The position numbers and the translations under genes are program-made. The notes beneath the pieces were generated by a model, which worked only from the letters and a program-made list of their open reading frames with translations, was not told the DNA's origin and ran no database searches. A stretch of DNA of 64,000 nt from Hemibagrus wyckioides. Its lineage: Eukaryota; Chordata; Actinopteri; Siluriformes; Bagridae. Positions 12,691 to 23,984 of this stretch are shown one piece after another. Every line of letters starts with the position of its first letter. Within the stretch, counting starts at the first letter, position 1. Where the stretch lies: the NCBI RefSeq assembly GCF_019097595.1, contig NC_080710.1, forward strand, positions 4,533,280 through 4,597,279, given 5' to 3'.

Positions 12691-13100
12691 TATCTTTTTT
12701 TTAATTAACTATTTGTTTTTTAAGGTAGTTTATTTTTTAGGAAGAGAGTTTTTTTTTTTTTTTGAAAAAAAAAAAAAAATCTTTTAGCATCCTGCAACAT
12801 TTGCACTTTTTTATTTATTTATATTTAATTTTTTAAAAATGTTTTTGTTTAGGCAAATTTAAAATTCTAATAAAATACCTTTTTTTTAGTAAAACAAGGT
12901 GAACGATAAATCAACAGACCTACTTTTCTTCAAGTTATCAATGGGTGGGGATCATTTTGGTTACAGTGGAGTTTTAGTTTATTTAACTCTATTATCCTAA
13001 CTTTGCCATATAATAGAGAAACTGATATAGAAACCTTGAAATGGTCCTATAATTATTTATAATTATTTATTAATTATAATTTATACTTAAAATTAATTTA

Positions 13101-13328
13101 TTAGTGTGCCGAGCGTGAGTGTTCTTGTGTGTGTGTGTGTGTGTATGACACGAGAGCCAGTGCGATCCCCTTGAAAGCCAGTCTCGTCCAGACACTCTCG
13201 AGCATCTCCAGGTTCATCTTCCACATCATCCAGACCAGGATTCCATGACCTGCAGACACTGAGGAAGAGTTGAGAGGGCGGCTCATGCCAGCAGGTTCTG
13301 GATGGATTTCTTGCTGTTGTTGCATCAT
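13101..13328 (-). other. Unidentified small open frame kept in all three duplicated units
   Basis: The minus strand reads a segment with GHGILVWMMWKMNLEM, then ESVWTRLAFKGIAL. It is present in unit A here, in unit B at about 27,600-27,770 and in unit C at 32,959-33,159, with a few substitutions (Leu/Ile, Thr/Met). A GAT microsatellite lies upstream and a GT microsatellite downstream. I recognise no family. It could be an exon of an ancestral gene carried along in the duplication, or chance. Confidence 0.3.
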
Positions 13329-13341
13329 ATGTAAGATAGCC

Positions 13342-13379
<38 letters not shown>
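13342..13379. repeat. (GAT)n trinucleotide repeat
   Basis: Twelve or so units. The equivalents in units B (27,785-27,804) and C (33,245-33,283) are shorter or interrupted, so this repeat varies among duplicates. Confidence 0.95.
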
Positions 13380-13800
13380 TTCTTATGCCGTGGAGACTGC
13401 AGGATCTGCACCAGGTGGGGGTGGTGGGGTTTGGCTGCGTGTCCGTTTCCACTTTCTTTGTGCGCGGATCTCCCGGGTGTTGGCACCAGTGTAGTAAATG
13501 TTCGCTGTTATCAGGTGAAACTCAGCGGATTCAGGTTGCGCTTGGACGTCAGCTTTTTCCGAGCTTTTTTAGTCCGACAGAAAGCAGAAACGAAACTGAA
13601 AAAGAGGCTTGGATTCTGTACAACGGGTCGCTTTGGCTCACGTGTTGCGCGTGCGCGTATACGCACAGACAGTGTGCACACACACACACGCACAAAATGC
13701 TCAGGGTGACCTAATATAGAAAGGGGGGAACAAGAATCTTTTTTTTTTTTTTTTTTTTTTTGTTACATTTTATTGTTTTTTTAAAATTTTTTTTATTTAT

Positions 13801-15246
13801 TTATTTTTTTTCATATATATATATTTTTTTTGGAGAGCAGTAATCAGATAGGGACACTACGGGTATAAAGTGTTGAATTTTAGAACAGATACCATTTCTA
13901 GTATCCTCAAGGACACCTAGATATATGGCAACCAGTTCATGTTTTGAGTTGAAAACAGGTGAGCCACTGTCTCTAGGTTGACCTGCTACAGATATTTCAG
14001 ACTTATCAGGTGTCTCCCTGTTTGAAATTACTTCACCCTCCTTCTTCTGAAAATCCCAATCAGAGATCCAGGTATGAAAGTAAATATTGTCATTTACATT
14101 CATATTAGCAATCTGATTATGTAAACCATCACCAAGTGGACTGGTGTTGCCCCGTAACTGAACATAAGCCAGATCTAGAGCTGCATCAATTTTAGAAAAT
14201 TGATTAAAGTCAGCCATGTAGGCCACTGTAAAATCTTTAGTAGGGAAAACAATGAATATTTTACACTTCCCGAAACCTGGATCCTTAACTACATGTAAAG
14301 CAGTCAAGACATAACCGTGACCATAATAACAACCAAGTCCACTTGCAAAAAAGTCTACAGTTTCTGAAGCAAAAGATTTAATGATTATTAAACAAGGGGT
14401 TTTCTGTGGAATCATTAGCTTCATATTGGATTTATATTTAATTTTTTTTCCATTTTTATAAACTACTGGGCCATTTGTAGATTCTACTTCATCTGTATAT
14501 GTCTCTATAATACTATGCCATGGTGGATGTGATCTATTGTTACGCTGTCTACCTAAATATGCAATTTTTTGAAGAATCCGGGAAAAAAATGTGGAAACCT
14601 GTAAAATGAGAAAAAAATCACTGTGAACACAGCACGACAATGATGATGATTAGTAGTTGCAGTAATCTTTACAGTATTTCTCCCATCTGGTTACTCAAAT
14701 CTCAGTAATCACATTACACACAATGAATAATGTGTATTCATTCAGTTAGAGTGTGTATCCAGATAATAACTATCAGTAATGACAGTGTGAGAGTTACAGT
14801 AAACAATAAACTAATGTAAACACAGAACGCTATAAAAGTGCTGCCGTTTTTTTCTAGAAACTTTATATTATGTTAATGTAGTTAACACAACATTATAGAA
14901 ACCATTGTTTGGTTGAAATCTGACTCTGGATGATGACGGATTAATAACCTGGCAGTGCAGGATAAAGAAGTGTTTTAGGATGTACTATAAGTTTGTGTAA
15001 AATGAATATAAAGAATGTGGTAAGCTTAGCAAACACCATCAACTATTCTTTTCCCCCAAATGCTTGTTGTCACTTGACTCTTGGCACTGAACACTAATTC
15101 AAGCAAGAACAAGCAAGCCTTTAGCTAACCTCACCCTTTAGCACAAGAGTTCAAGTCAGATAAATATGAAACTGAGGAGTCTAGTCATAAGTACATTAAT
15201 GACAGTAATAAAATTGTTTGAAGACACTTACCATTTCCTTCTCCAT
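13801..15246 (-). CDS. FAM111-like trypsin-fold protease, copy A
   Basis: Two-exon gene: exon 1 ends at 15232 and exon 2 runs 14598-13801 (265 sense codons including the tail, then stop). The acceptor is 'ttttacag' and the donor gtaagt. The last codon of exon 1 is ATG (15234-15232); in this copy an in-frame ATG also lies four codons upstream (MEKEM). Exon 2 opens VSTFFSRILQ with no stop. The peptidase core shows LTALHV (catalytic His), LDLAYVQL (Asp) and DSGSPVF (Ser), as in chymotrypsin-fold proteases. The short C-terminal 'HELVAIY' after the Ser motif resembles the FAM111 family. Oddities: the residue two before the Ser is Arg (QPRDSGSP) where copies B and C have Gly, and the tail is an A/T-rich KKIYIYEKK extension. 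No FAM111 N-terminal domains are present. Function unknown. Confidence 0.6.
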
Positions 15247-15290
15247 TATTTACCCTTGATGAGTATCACAGAGAAAATGAAGCTGATTTG

Positions 15291-15313
15291 TTTTATATCG
15301 GTTGTCAGCCAAT
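15291..15313 (-). promoter_or_regulatory. TATA box and inverted CCAAT upstream of copy A
   Basis: The minus strand shows CGATATAAAAC (TATA-like, 15291-15300) about 60 bp before the ATG codon. Just upstream is ATTGGCTG (CCAAT at 15309-15313). Both sit at the same place in copy C; in copy B the TATA is changed. Confidence 0.5.
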
Positions 15314-16549
15314 CGTCTTCGAACAGGAAAGCTCACCAACAATTCCAAATATGGGCAAAACCCCACCTACTGTACCTACCTTCAGGCTTCAAGAGTGACA
15401 TGACTCATCCAAGTTTAGAAGGAAGACCTTTACTGAGGGTGTTTCTCTTATTTGTTTTCTTCTTATAATATTCTAAAAACAGTGGTCTGTTTTCTCCTTC
15501 TTTGATAATTTTTTAAATTTTATTATGTTTTATAGTTGTTTTTTTTGTGTGTTTTTTTACATCACTAGCAGGTTCTGGTTCTGGTTCTTGGTTTTTTACA
15601 TCACTAGCATCATCATCAGTTAGGCCGCCTAACTGAAATTATTATTATTGTTATTAATAGTGAAAAATAATTACATATGAACAAACCTGACGTCGCTTAC
15701 GTTTAATTTCTTTTTGACAAGATATACTGGTAATTCCTGCTTCAGAAGTAGAAAGTAAGATCATTTTGATAGCATGTGAAAGTGGCATGTCGGAATAAAA
15801 CCAGGAACTCACGTCACGCTGTAAGGCATTTATTATTTTTTATTTTTTTTAAAAATTTTTGAAAATGCAGGGGTGTATTATTTTCTCCGCAGCTTAAGCA
15901 TCAGTGTTGTTTTATTATTCGTCGTATGACATTCACCATTCTGTTCTTCTCTTCTACTTTTACAATTATTATTATATAATATTATTATTATTACTTTAAC
16001 AATTATTATGAAAGTCAAATCACCAACAAAATGTCTCTTGCATGCTGTAATGGCCTTCTGTTTTCCCTTATGTTTATACTATATTTATTGTGAAAATAAA
16101 TGTGATCTTTTGATGTAAGGTGTGGTGGATGCAGGGTGGCTAGCTCCCTTTCAGAAACACTTAATAATACACTATGCTAACAATGTTTTGTTAAGAAATG
16201 AAGAGGAACCAAAAGGAATCAAAAGGGGAAAAAAAACAAAAAAACAGTGTTGTTAGAAATTTTGGCGATAATGATTCAGGAGACTATGAAACTGTTCCTG
16301 TTTATTTGTTTTATCCTGTTTATTTATTTTATCCTGTTTACACATTCTTAGTCGTACTAAACAATATCTATATAGGTGGTTGCCTTCACACACATACACA
16401 AAACCAGCATACAATAATGATCAGGACAGAATATGATTGCAACATTCTTAACAACATTGTGTCAAAAAGATCCAAAAAGTCCTTTAAGAGTCCAGAGACG
16501 CAATCATGCAATGAAGAGTCCTGAACATGTCCTGTAGCATGTCTATGAG

Positions 16550-16740
16550 GTCCATAATAAAGGCACGATCCATCCCATTAACAACCTGACCGCAAGAATT
16601 AAGTGACCAATGTCACACCTCAAAAATGAAAGCATCTTTTCATTCAGTTTCTGAGAAGTCTCTGAGAAAACCGAGAATACAGAACACACCCTGTAGGAAT
16701 TATCTTGTAGGACAAGTCAGAAATATCCTTTCTCAGCTTC
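16550..16740. repeat. Direct repeat shared with 18,040-18,240
   Basis: Both stretches contain 'acctcaaaaatga', then 'aaaaccgagaat', then 'cagaacacaccctgtaggaa' and 'gacaagtcagaaatatcct' in the same order. They flank the 16.75-18.04 kb interval that holds the broken protease copy. Confidence 0.75.
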
Positions 16741-17250
16741 TAGGTAGGCAAAAATAGAAGACAGTGACAGTAACACATACTTTCACTATCTACATCAGAG
16801 TTTTTGTGGATCACAGGTGTGTGTGTGTCTGAGTTATCGTGATTGTCTCTTTCACTGTTGGCTTTCTCTGCTTCTACCCACTAACTATCTCTCCATCAGT
16901 GATATTAATTAAAATAATTCAAGACCAAATCTGTCAGTTTTTCTAAACTTTCTAAAGATTCCCTTTATGCCAATATTGACTTTACCTTCTCTTTTTCCCA
17001 TCTTTCCCTGCCTATCACTGGGCCCTACACATCAAGCTTCTTGAATCAGAAGAGAGGGAGGAGCACTAATTGCATAAAGGGGTGTAGGGAAGCTTTGCCC
17101 CCGGGTCCTCCATCGCCAGATCCTCTCAGAGCACTCTCTCTGATGCACCCACTTTCTCTTCCTAAGGTGGCACTACAACTTAGAGAAATGGATAAACCTT
17201 TCTGTATTGGTTCTTATAGTTTCTTATTATGTTAAGCATCATTCGAGATG

Positions 17251-18127
17251 TTAGTCATTTTCCCTGTGCTCCAGACTTCTGCACCTGGGTTTAAAGGCTT
17301 TGTAAGGGGTTGCAGAGCTAGATCCAGTGGGTTCAGATTTAGATCCAGTGGGTTCAGATTTAGATCCAGTGGGTTCAGATTTAGATCCAGTGGATTCAGA
17401 GCTATATCCAGTGGGTTCAGATTTAGATCTATTGGGTTCAGATTTAGATCCAGTGGGTTCAGATTTAGATCCATTGGGTTCAGATTTAGATCCAGTGGGT
17501 TCAGATTTAGATCCACTGGATTCAGAGCTATATCCAGTGGGTTCAGATTTAGATCCACTGGATTCAGAGCTAGATCCAGTGGGTTCAGATTTAGATCCAC
17601 TGGATTCAGAGCTAGATCCAGTGGGTTCAGATTTAGATCCAGTGGGTTCAGATTTAGATTTTTGAATGTTAAACCTACTTTGATATATGCCAATCAGTTC
17701 ATGTGTAGCGTTAAAAACAGGTGAGCCACTGTCTCCATTATTACCTGCTACAGATATTACAAACTGATTCTTACCCATTTGTTTCCTCATGTTTGAATTT
17801 GGCCGACAGATTTTACCCTCCTGCTTCTGAAAATTCCCATTGGGGGCTCGTGTACAAAAGTATATATTGTCATTTTTTTTTCATTTTAGCAATCTGATTA
17901 TGTAAACCATCACCAAGTGGATAAGAGATGTCTAGTAACGTAACAAAAGCCAGATCTTGCTTTGTGTCAGTGTTACAAAATTTATTAAAGTCAGCCTTGT
18001 AGACCAGTATAAAGTCTTCAGTAGTGTTCATCTTACCCTGACACTGTTGGCACTGACACATTGATTTTATAATAATTGTTTTCCACAACCTGACTGGAAG
18101 AATGGAGTGACGAATGTCATACCTCAA
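17251..18127 (-). pseudogene. Broken FAM111-like protease fused to heptad repeats
   Basis: The minus strand carries the middle and 3' parts of the protease gene: TTEDFILVYKADF, the Asp region (KQDLAFVTL) and, after a +1 shift in an A-run near 17,875, the Ser region (GNNGDSGSPVF, HELIGIYQ). The His-containing N-terminal third is missing; upstream sequence is unrelated (MRYDIRHSIL...). Right after HELIGIYQSRF the frame enters a 21-bp minisatellite coding about 16 heptads of the SKSEPTG/SSSESSG type, then a short unique end. Loss of His and the frameshift argue for a pseudogene. An mRNA using only the 3' frame cannot be excluded. Confidence 0.7.
17310..17662. repeat. 21-bp coding minisatellite
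   Basis: About 16-17 tandem units of agtgggttcagatttagatc-c type with interspersed variants (attcagagctatatcc, attgggttc). The unit length is seven codons, so no frame is shifted. Open frames persist on both strands (SKSEPTG and NPLDLNL on the minus strand; RSSGFRF and SDLDPVG on the plus strand). Confidence 0.97.
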
Positions 18128-18295
18128 AAATGAAGCAACTACTGTTTCGTTTCTGAGAAGGCTCTGAGAAAACCGAGAATTCAGAACACACCCTGTAGGA
18201 ATTATCTTGTAGGACGAGTCAGAAATATCCTGTCAGGCCACTTGTGGTGAATTCAGTCTGATTGCAAGATGCAGTAAAAAAAAAACAAACAACTT

Positions 18296-18296
<1 letters not shown>

Positions 18297-18375
<79 letters not shown>
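18297..18375. repeat. (TA)n microsatellite
   Basis: About 39 TA units. The tyrosine/isoleucine frame through it is meaningless. From 18.4 to 19.3 kb nothing coding was recognised except 18,480-18,560, which resembles 30,945-31,020 (aggaacccaaatggatc). Confidence 0.97.
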
Positions 18376-18376
<1 letters not shown>

Positions 18377-19301
18377 TGTTTTTTTATTATATTATATTAT
18401 ATACTATATTTATTATATTATGTTTATTTAATGTGGAAAAGTACAGCTGTAGGAGATGAATATTACATTGAATTTCCCATATAAACCTGATTAGGAACCC
18501 AAATGGATCGCTTTCAAAAAATGCTGTAGATATGGTTCTACAAGTAATATAGAACTTGTCCTATAAAATAATTAAAAAATAATTCTAATGAAGAATAATA
18601 AAAATAAAAATAATGAGAGAGTGAAAGTTAAAGTAATTCGGCTTGATGACGTTAGTCAAATCACAGACTTTGCCTACTGTAATGCCGTTTTTTACTGATA
18701 TTTTTCTAAATGAAGATAATAAAATATATATTCTGGTTGCTTCTGGGTTGCTGCTCTGAATAAGGGCCAGAATAACGTACATTTTAAGGCAAATGTCCTT
18801 CCTCTACCTTTGTCTCCCATATTGAATATATACAGGGCAAAATAACTAGTAATTATCTCTGTATCTTGTTAAGTGAAAATATCAAATATATTCATATTTC
18901 TGACGTATTTCCTATTACAGCTTTACAATAAATCAATTCAAAGATTAGTAAACGTTCTAGTTTTCTTTTTTCTTTTTTTTCTTTTCTTTTTTTTTTCACT
19001 AATGTCAACCTTGAAATAATTTTGAAATGGTAGATATGTTTGCTAATTTTAAGCAAAACAAAACAAAAGACACAAAAATATCTGAGACCTGAAATTAGTA
19101 CTAATGTCTAGAAATCTTGTTTCTGTTTCTTATCATATAATTAATAATAAAATTCCTAGAAATGAATCATGAAATGCAAAAAAATATACAAAGCCAAAAT
19201 TAAATACTAAATTACTCAGTTGTCAGATTTAATATATTGATTTCTTTCGTTCTTTGTATTTTACATGCTCATATACACATGAATTAATTTGCTTATCAGA
19301 A

Positions 19302-19304
19302 TTT

Positions 19305-19351
<47 letters not shown>

Positions 19352-19355
19352 TTTC
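19302..19355. repeat. (TTTA)n microsatellite
   Basis: About 13 tetranucleotide units directly followed by a SINE-like repeat. Confidence 0.95.
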
Positions 19356-19379
19356 TCTTCACATATAGCACATTCATTT

Positions 19380-19630
19380 AAATTTAGTTTAATTCAACTT
19401 GTGTAGTGCTTTTAACAATGGACATTGTCTCAAAACAGGTTTACAGAATATAAAAAATACAGAACAGAAATTTCAAGATTTGATATTACACGTACATTTA
19501 AATTAATATTTCTATTTATCCCTGCAAGTCTGAGGTGACTGTGGCAATGAAAACCTCCCTGAGATGATATGAGGAAGAAACCTTGAGAGAAACTGGATTT
19601 AAAAGTAAACCCACCCTCACACCAGAGCCT
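19380..19630 (-). repeat. SINE-like repeat
   Basis: Contains 'tgtgtagtgcttttaacaatg', then 'gacattgtctcaaaacag', and later 'ggaagaaaccttgagagaaac'. This is the same family as at 45.74, 47.57, 12.1 and 26.3 kb; a short reverse piece lies at 32,640-32,700. Confidence 0.7.
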
Positions 19631-20189
19631 TCAAATATTCAATGAAGGAGATAATGCATATGTAGAATGTTATTCTGTGTAATTATTAAGAGGTTATCCT
19701 CAAAGTCTTCACAACTTTGGCGTCTTCTCCTTGAGGGTTCGAAAATCTTCATAAAGCAGAATTCAGCTGGAGCCGTCTAGTTGCATTGTATTGTTCAAGA
19801 CAAAGCACTCAGTGCTGTACATCTACATATGTATCTGTTCAACAGGCTGCATGACAAAGTGGACTATTTGTCAAAAAATCCCAATTTATAACTGTTTCAT
19901 CTTACAGGACCCTTTAGAGTGAAGCTCCTAGAAAACCAGCTGTAGCTCAGCAGATAAACTTAAACCTGCGTAGAAAGCACATGTATCAATTTTTTTTTAC
20001 CTGTTAGCTTACGTATTAATGTACATTTTCTTACAACCAAATGTTTTATTCACATCATTAAACAGACTGCCAGTATAAACTGTATATACTCCCTGCTAGG
20101 GTTTGTTCCTATTATTGATTCTACATCAGAACGATCAATATTCATTCATTTAGTAACTTTTGCTTTCATTTATGCACACAATAATCTAG

Positions 20190-20580
20190 ATCCACATCTG
20201 GAGATGATTAAAGAGAAATACACTCCATTTTTCCTTATAAATCTTTTGTCTTAGTAAAGAAATAAATGAAACACAAGGGGGCGCACTGCATTTGAAAAAT
20301 AATTCAGGATGGGATGACGTGATGCTGATGTTTTAACTGATTCTCCAATAACAGCACTGTATGAAATGTTTATTCCTCTTATAACACACCATCTGGCAAA
20401 ACTACTAATTTATTATTAATTACTGCTAAACTTTTTCTCTCTTTATAGTTCCACAGCTGTTGCTTAAGGTAGTAAGTGGTGTGTCATGTTGGTATGTTTA
20501 AAACACAGGAGATTTAGTTCAAATCCATTATAAGACATGTTTCTTGTGATTTATACATAAATGCCAATTGACACTATATC
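20190..20580 (+). repeat. Duplicated module, copy 1 (second copy at 63,663)
   Basis: Aligns by eye with 63,663-64,000 over about 340 bp: 'ccacatctggagatgattaaagag', 'acacaagggggcgca', 'ctccaataacagcactgtatg', 'ttccacagctgttgcttaagg'. The second copy runs into the window edge. Confidence 0.85.
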
Positions 20581-20651
20581 AAGAACAAAATGACACAAGT
20601 CACAGATACTGTTTATTTTTATTTAAAAAGTGGTTATAGATTTTGTTGTCT

Positions 20652-20675
20652 ACACACACACACACACACACACAC
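20652..20675. repeat. (CA)n microsatellite
   Basis: Twelve CA units. The 63.2 kb relative of this position has a short non-repetitive 'ctacacatggacaaacacac'. Confidence 0.95.
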
Positions 20676-20679
20676 CCTG

Positions 20680-21110
20680 TGTGAAGCTTTTCTAAAGAAT
20701 CTCACATGACTCTATCTGACTCATCTCCACAAACCAGGAAAGTCATTTCGTAATTAACCTCAATAATGACAAAAGATGGATGAGTTCAAAACTGTCAGTT
20801 TTATTACAAGAACAATGAGTTTACAAATCTCAGATTGAAAAGCTGGCTATTTGCAAATATTAAAGCTGCAGGGGCGGGTTCCTTTTCCTGTGCTCTCTTC
20901 CTCTTCCTGTGTCAATCTTTCCATTCGATGCTTTATGGTTGTTTTGCTTTATCATTGACATTTTGAACATTTTCTTCTCAAATTTCATTATACAGTGTAA
21001 CAAATATACAAGGCTCGGTGGAATGGGATACACACAGAACAAAAAAATGGTAAGAATGAAATACAACTTGTGTATTTATACATAATTTTACATTTTATAT
21101 TTTTCTGTGT
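20680..21110 (+). repeat. Duplicated module shared with 56.33-56.87 kb
   Basis: Collinear with 56,325-56,870: 'ctgtgtgaagcttttctaaag', 'tcacatgactctat', 'gacaaaagatggatgag', 'acaaggctc-g/a-gtggaatgg', 'aaaaaaatggtaagaatg'. The reverse strand supplies AATAAA-like signals, so this may be the 3' flank of an ancient gene copy. Shorter relatives lie at 62,740 and 63,467. Confidence 0.8.
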
Positions 21111-21129
21111 GTTGTGTCTTGTAACTCAG

Positions 21130-21380
21130 ACAGTGGGTCAACTCTAAAGATGAAATGATTGGCATATATATCGGGGCTGCATTACATTCCCTGGTGTTCC
21201 TATTTATGGTTTCTGTTCTACAATATCTCAACAGTTTCTACCCTGGGTCTGAACACCAGAAATATAAGGTGTAGATAGGTAGATAGATATAGTTTATTGA
21301 TCCCATGAGGGAAATTCTTGTGTTACAGCAGATTAGTCACTTACAAGATACAACACACAGAAAAATATAAAATGTAAAAT
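21130..21380 (+). pseudogene. Inverted relic of a FAM111-like gene 3' end
   Basis: Plus-strand sequence 'gatgaaatgattggcatata' through 'caacagtttctaccctgggtc' is the reverse complement of the 3' end of the protease relic at 57.0 kb, where it reads as the DEMIGIY...QQFLPWV end. It is followed by a LINE tail in matching inverted orientation and by 'cttacaagatacaacacacag', the inverse of 21,085-21,125. An extra 'at' breaks the frame. Confidence 0.7.
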
Positions 21381-21637
21381 TATATATAAATAGACGTTGT
21401 ATTTTATTCTTACCATTTTTTTTCTTGCATTTACATACATTTATGGACGATGGTGATACAAAATCCAGGAAATAATTAAATTGATTATAATGATAAATTC
21501 TGCCAAAACGAATAGTAGGCTTCAAACTATGTATATAAAAACTTTCTTTTTTTTTTAATAGGGGCCGATTGCCAAGACTTGAGAGAATCATTTTATAAAG
21601 TCAAAAAGGTTACCATTAATGTTTTGTGTGTGCATCA

Positions 21638-21683
<46 letters not shown>

Positions 21684-21696
21684 TTGTGTGTGTGTG
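21638..21696. repeat. (TG)n microsatellite
   Basis: Interrupted TG run ending in a short GA run; a second (GT)n lies at 21,853-21,878. Confidence 0.95.
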
Positions 21697-22371
21697 AGAG
21701 AGAGTCAATTTCCATTAAACAAACTTTTATTTTAAACTAAGCACTGTAGCTGAAAATGTAAAAGTGTTACAAGTGTTGTACAGGATGTCTGTCAGAGACA
21801 CATCCACCAAACCACAGGGGTTTAGAATAGAAACAGCAGAAAGCTTTTATCTGTGTGTGTGTGTGTGTGTGTGTGTGTTACAGCACTATTGTGTAATATC
21901 ATTGCAGATAGACAGCATCAACATTAATATGGAATTATATGAAAATGTTGATCATTACTTTGTCCTTCATGCATAAACAACCACCCTTAGTTAATAAACA
22001 AATTAAAATATTTACATTCCTGGTGCTTATTTTCTGTGCAGCACAAATACCTAAAGTAGATCATGTTTATGTGTATAATACAGATACACTGTATTATAGC
22101 AGGGTAGGAATAATGCTCTGTAATCCTTACTTCTGTAATCCAGAAGGATGGGAAATTGATAGATACACTACTTATTTGCTACACAGGATACAAGATTGTC
22201 ACACAATCTCACAAACATAAAAAATATAAAGAACATTTGTTATTGTCCTCCATCTGTCCATTCAATCCCATCTCTCCATGTCTCCTAACTGTCCACCTCA
22301 TCTGTCCTCTGATATGAAAACCACTGAGTTCAGCATTTAACACCATAATTCCCTCCATACTCACCACTAAG

Positions 22372-22809
22372 TTGGAGATCCTGGGCCTTAGCCCATCCCT
22401 GTGTCGGTGGATCTCCAACTTCCTGCGAGACAGACCTCAGGCAGTACGGGTGGGCAACCATGTCTCACCCTCACTCACCCTCAGCATTGGAGCCCCCCAG
22501 GGTTGTGTTCTAGGCCCCCTGCTGTACTCTCTGTACACCTTTGACTGTGTGGCCACTTCCAGCTCCACCAACATCGTGAAGTTTGCGGACGATACTGTGG
22601 TGGTGGGCCTGATCACCAATAACGACGAGACGGCCTACCTAGAGGAGATTAAAAACCTGGAGACATGGTGCCAGGTCAACAATCTCCTCCTGAACGTCAG
22701 CAAGACTAAGGAGCTGATAGTGGACTTTAGCACAAAGCAGGAGAGGAATTACCAGCCCCTCACTATCGACGGGACGCCGGTGGAGAGAGTGGACAGTTCC
22801 GATACCTAG
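22372..22809 (+). pseudogene. LINE reverse transcriptase fragment
   Basis: Open frame with the polymerase motifs GAPQGCVLGPLL and FADD. It is cut at 22,809 by a stop after a one-base change relative to the downstream frame (22,860-23,267), which holds the thumb and C-terminal part. Confidence 0.85.
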
Positions 22810-23415
22810 GTGTCTACGTCACGCAGGACCTGACATGGTCCTGTCACGTTAACACCCTGGTGAAGAAGGCCCGGCAGCGTCTTTATCATCTCAGACGCCT
22901 GAAGGACTTTAAACTGCCCTCAAAGGTGCTAAAGACATTCTACACCTGCACCATTGAGAGCATCCTGACGGGAAGTATCACTGCCTGGTTTGGGAACAGC
23001 ACCAAGCAGGACAGGCAAGCTCTCCAGAGGGTGGTGCGATCAGCCGAGCGCGCCATCCGCACCGAGCTTCCTGACCTGGACACCATATACAGCAAGCGGT
23101 GCTGGACCAAAGCCAGCAAGATTATGAAGGACCTCAGCCATCCCAACAATGGACTCTTCTCTCTGTTGAGGTCAGGGAAACGTTTCCGTTCCTTGAAAGC
23201 GAACACAGAGAGAATGAGGAGGAGCTTCTTCCCGCAGGCCATTTGGGTCCTCAACCAGTACACCTAGGATCTGGACTCTCTGTTCTTACCCCCACACAAC
23301 ATAACATAACATTCTACCTCAGCTGATTGTTGCACATGCTATATTGCACTACTCTGTACACACAATAACACTCACTGTACATCTTCTCTGTACATCTTTG
23401 TGTGTGCACTGCACT

Positions 23416-23563
23416 GTCACTTTGCTCCCTGTAAAACTGGACATTATATTTTGTCACTTTGCTCCCTGTAAAACTGGACATTATATTTTGTCACTTTGCT
23501 CCCTGTAAAACTGGACATTATATTTTGTCACTTTGCTCCCTGTAAAATTGGACATTATATTTT
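23416..23563 (+). repeat. Four 37-bp tandem units in a LINE 3' UTR
   Basis: Unit 'gtcactttgctccctgtaaa', then 'actggacattatatttt', repeated four times. The last unit has one C-to-T change. It lies downstream of the LINE stop codon. Confidence 0.97.
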
Positions 23564-23783
23564 GCCTCATATACACTTCTACAATATATTTATATATTTA
23601 TCTTACATATGCACACTGTACATACTATACTCTTTTGCATCACCATTTCAATGTTGACTTTAGCGGACCTTTTATCTACATATATTCATATTCATACACT
23701 GTATCTTCTGTACATATAGAGTCTACACATATATTTATTTTATATTGTTTTATTTTTCACATATACTATACATATACTATACT

Positions 23784-23790
<7 letters not shown>

Positions 23791-23867
<77 letters not shown>
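23791..23867. repeat. (TA)n microsatellite
   Basis: About 38 TA units between the L2/Rex-type LINE and the RTE LINE. Confidence 0.97.
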
Positions 23868-23869
<2 letters not shown>

Positions 23870-23984
23870 TATTTTTTTAAAGTGAACTCATTTTAATGCT
23901 ACACAGAATCTTCATGAAAATATGATTATCCTGACCTGAGCTAATTTACTGAATCAACCAACTCACATCTCCATTCTTTCTTTT

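Larger units (their letters stand above)
11411..16520 (+). repeat. Segmental duplication unit A
   Basis: The unit aligns by eye, in order, with unit C (31.79-36.44 kb) and unit B (25.86-30.5 kb). Shared landmarks are 'gtagatagtgacccctagtgg' (11.66), 'gagagaaatcttctgcatccagg' (12.40), the GT and GAT microsatellites (13.13, 13.35), the protease gene (13.8-15.3) and, in A and C only, 'gtgtggtggatgcagggtggc' (16.12). Copy identity was not calculated. Confidence 0.85.
22320..23600 (+). mobile_element. 5'-truncated L2/Rex-type LINE
   Basis: Coding remnant of a non-LTR retrotransposon reverse transcriptase. It starts at LSSAFNTII (motif A) and runs through GAPQGCVLGPLLYSLY (motif B) and FADDTVV (motif C) to position 22,809. 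After a frame change it resumes at 22,860 with the C-terminal region (VKKARQRLYHLRRL..., SILTGSITAWFGN..., RSFFPQAIWVLN) and stops at 23,267. The endonuclease and the start of the reverse transcriptase are absent, as expected of 5' truncation. A 37-bp unit repeated four times forms part of the 3' UTR. The clade assignment (CR1/L2/Rex group) is from motif memory. Confidence 0.85.

Noticed and set aside
13344..13709. Poly-Met frames over GAT repeats (also 27,787 and 33,265)
   Set aside because: The start is microsatellite; the rest has no conserved frame among the three units once indels are considered.
17310..17662. Possible CRISPR-like array
   Set aside because: Units are contiguous without spacers and the genome is eukaryotic; it is a minisatellite.
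17248..17724. Long plus-strand frames with RSSGFRF or SDLDPVG repeats
   Set aside because: They are shadows of the 21-bp minisatellite, whose unit is a multiple of three and lacks stops; only the minus-strand frame links to protease sequence.
18262..18459. YIYIYI frames here and at 23.5-23.9 kb
   Set aside because: Products of (TA)n repeats.
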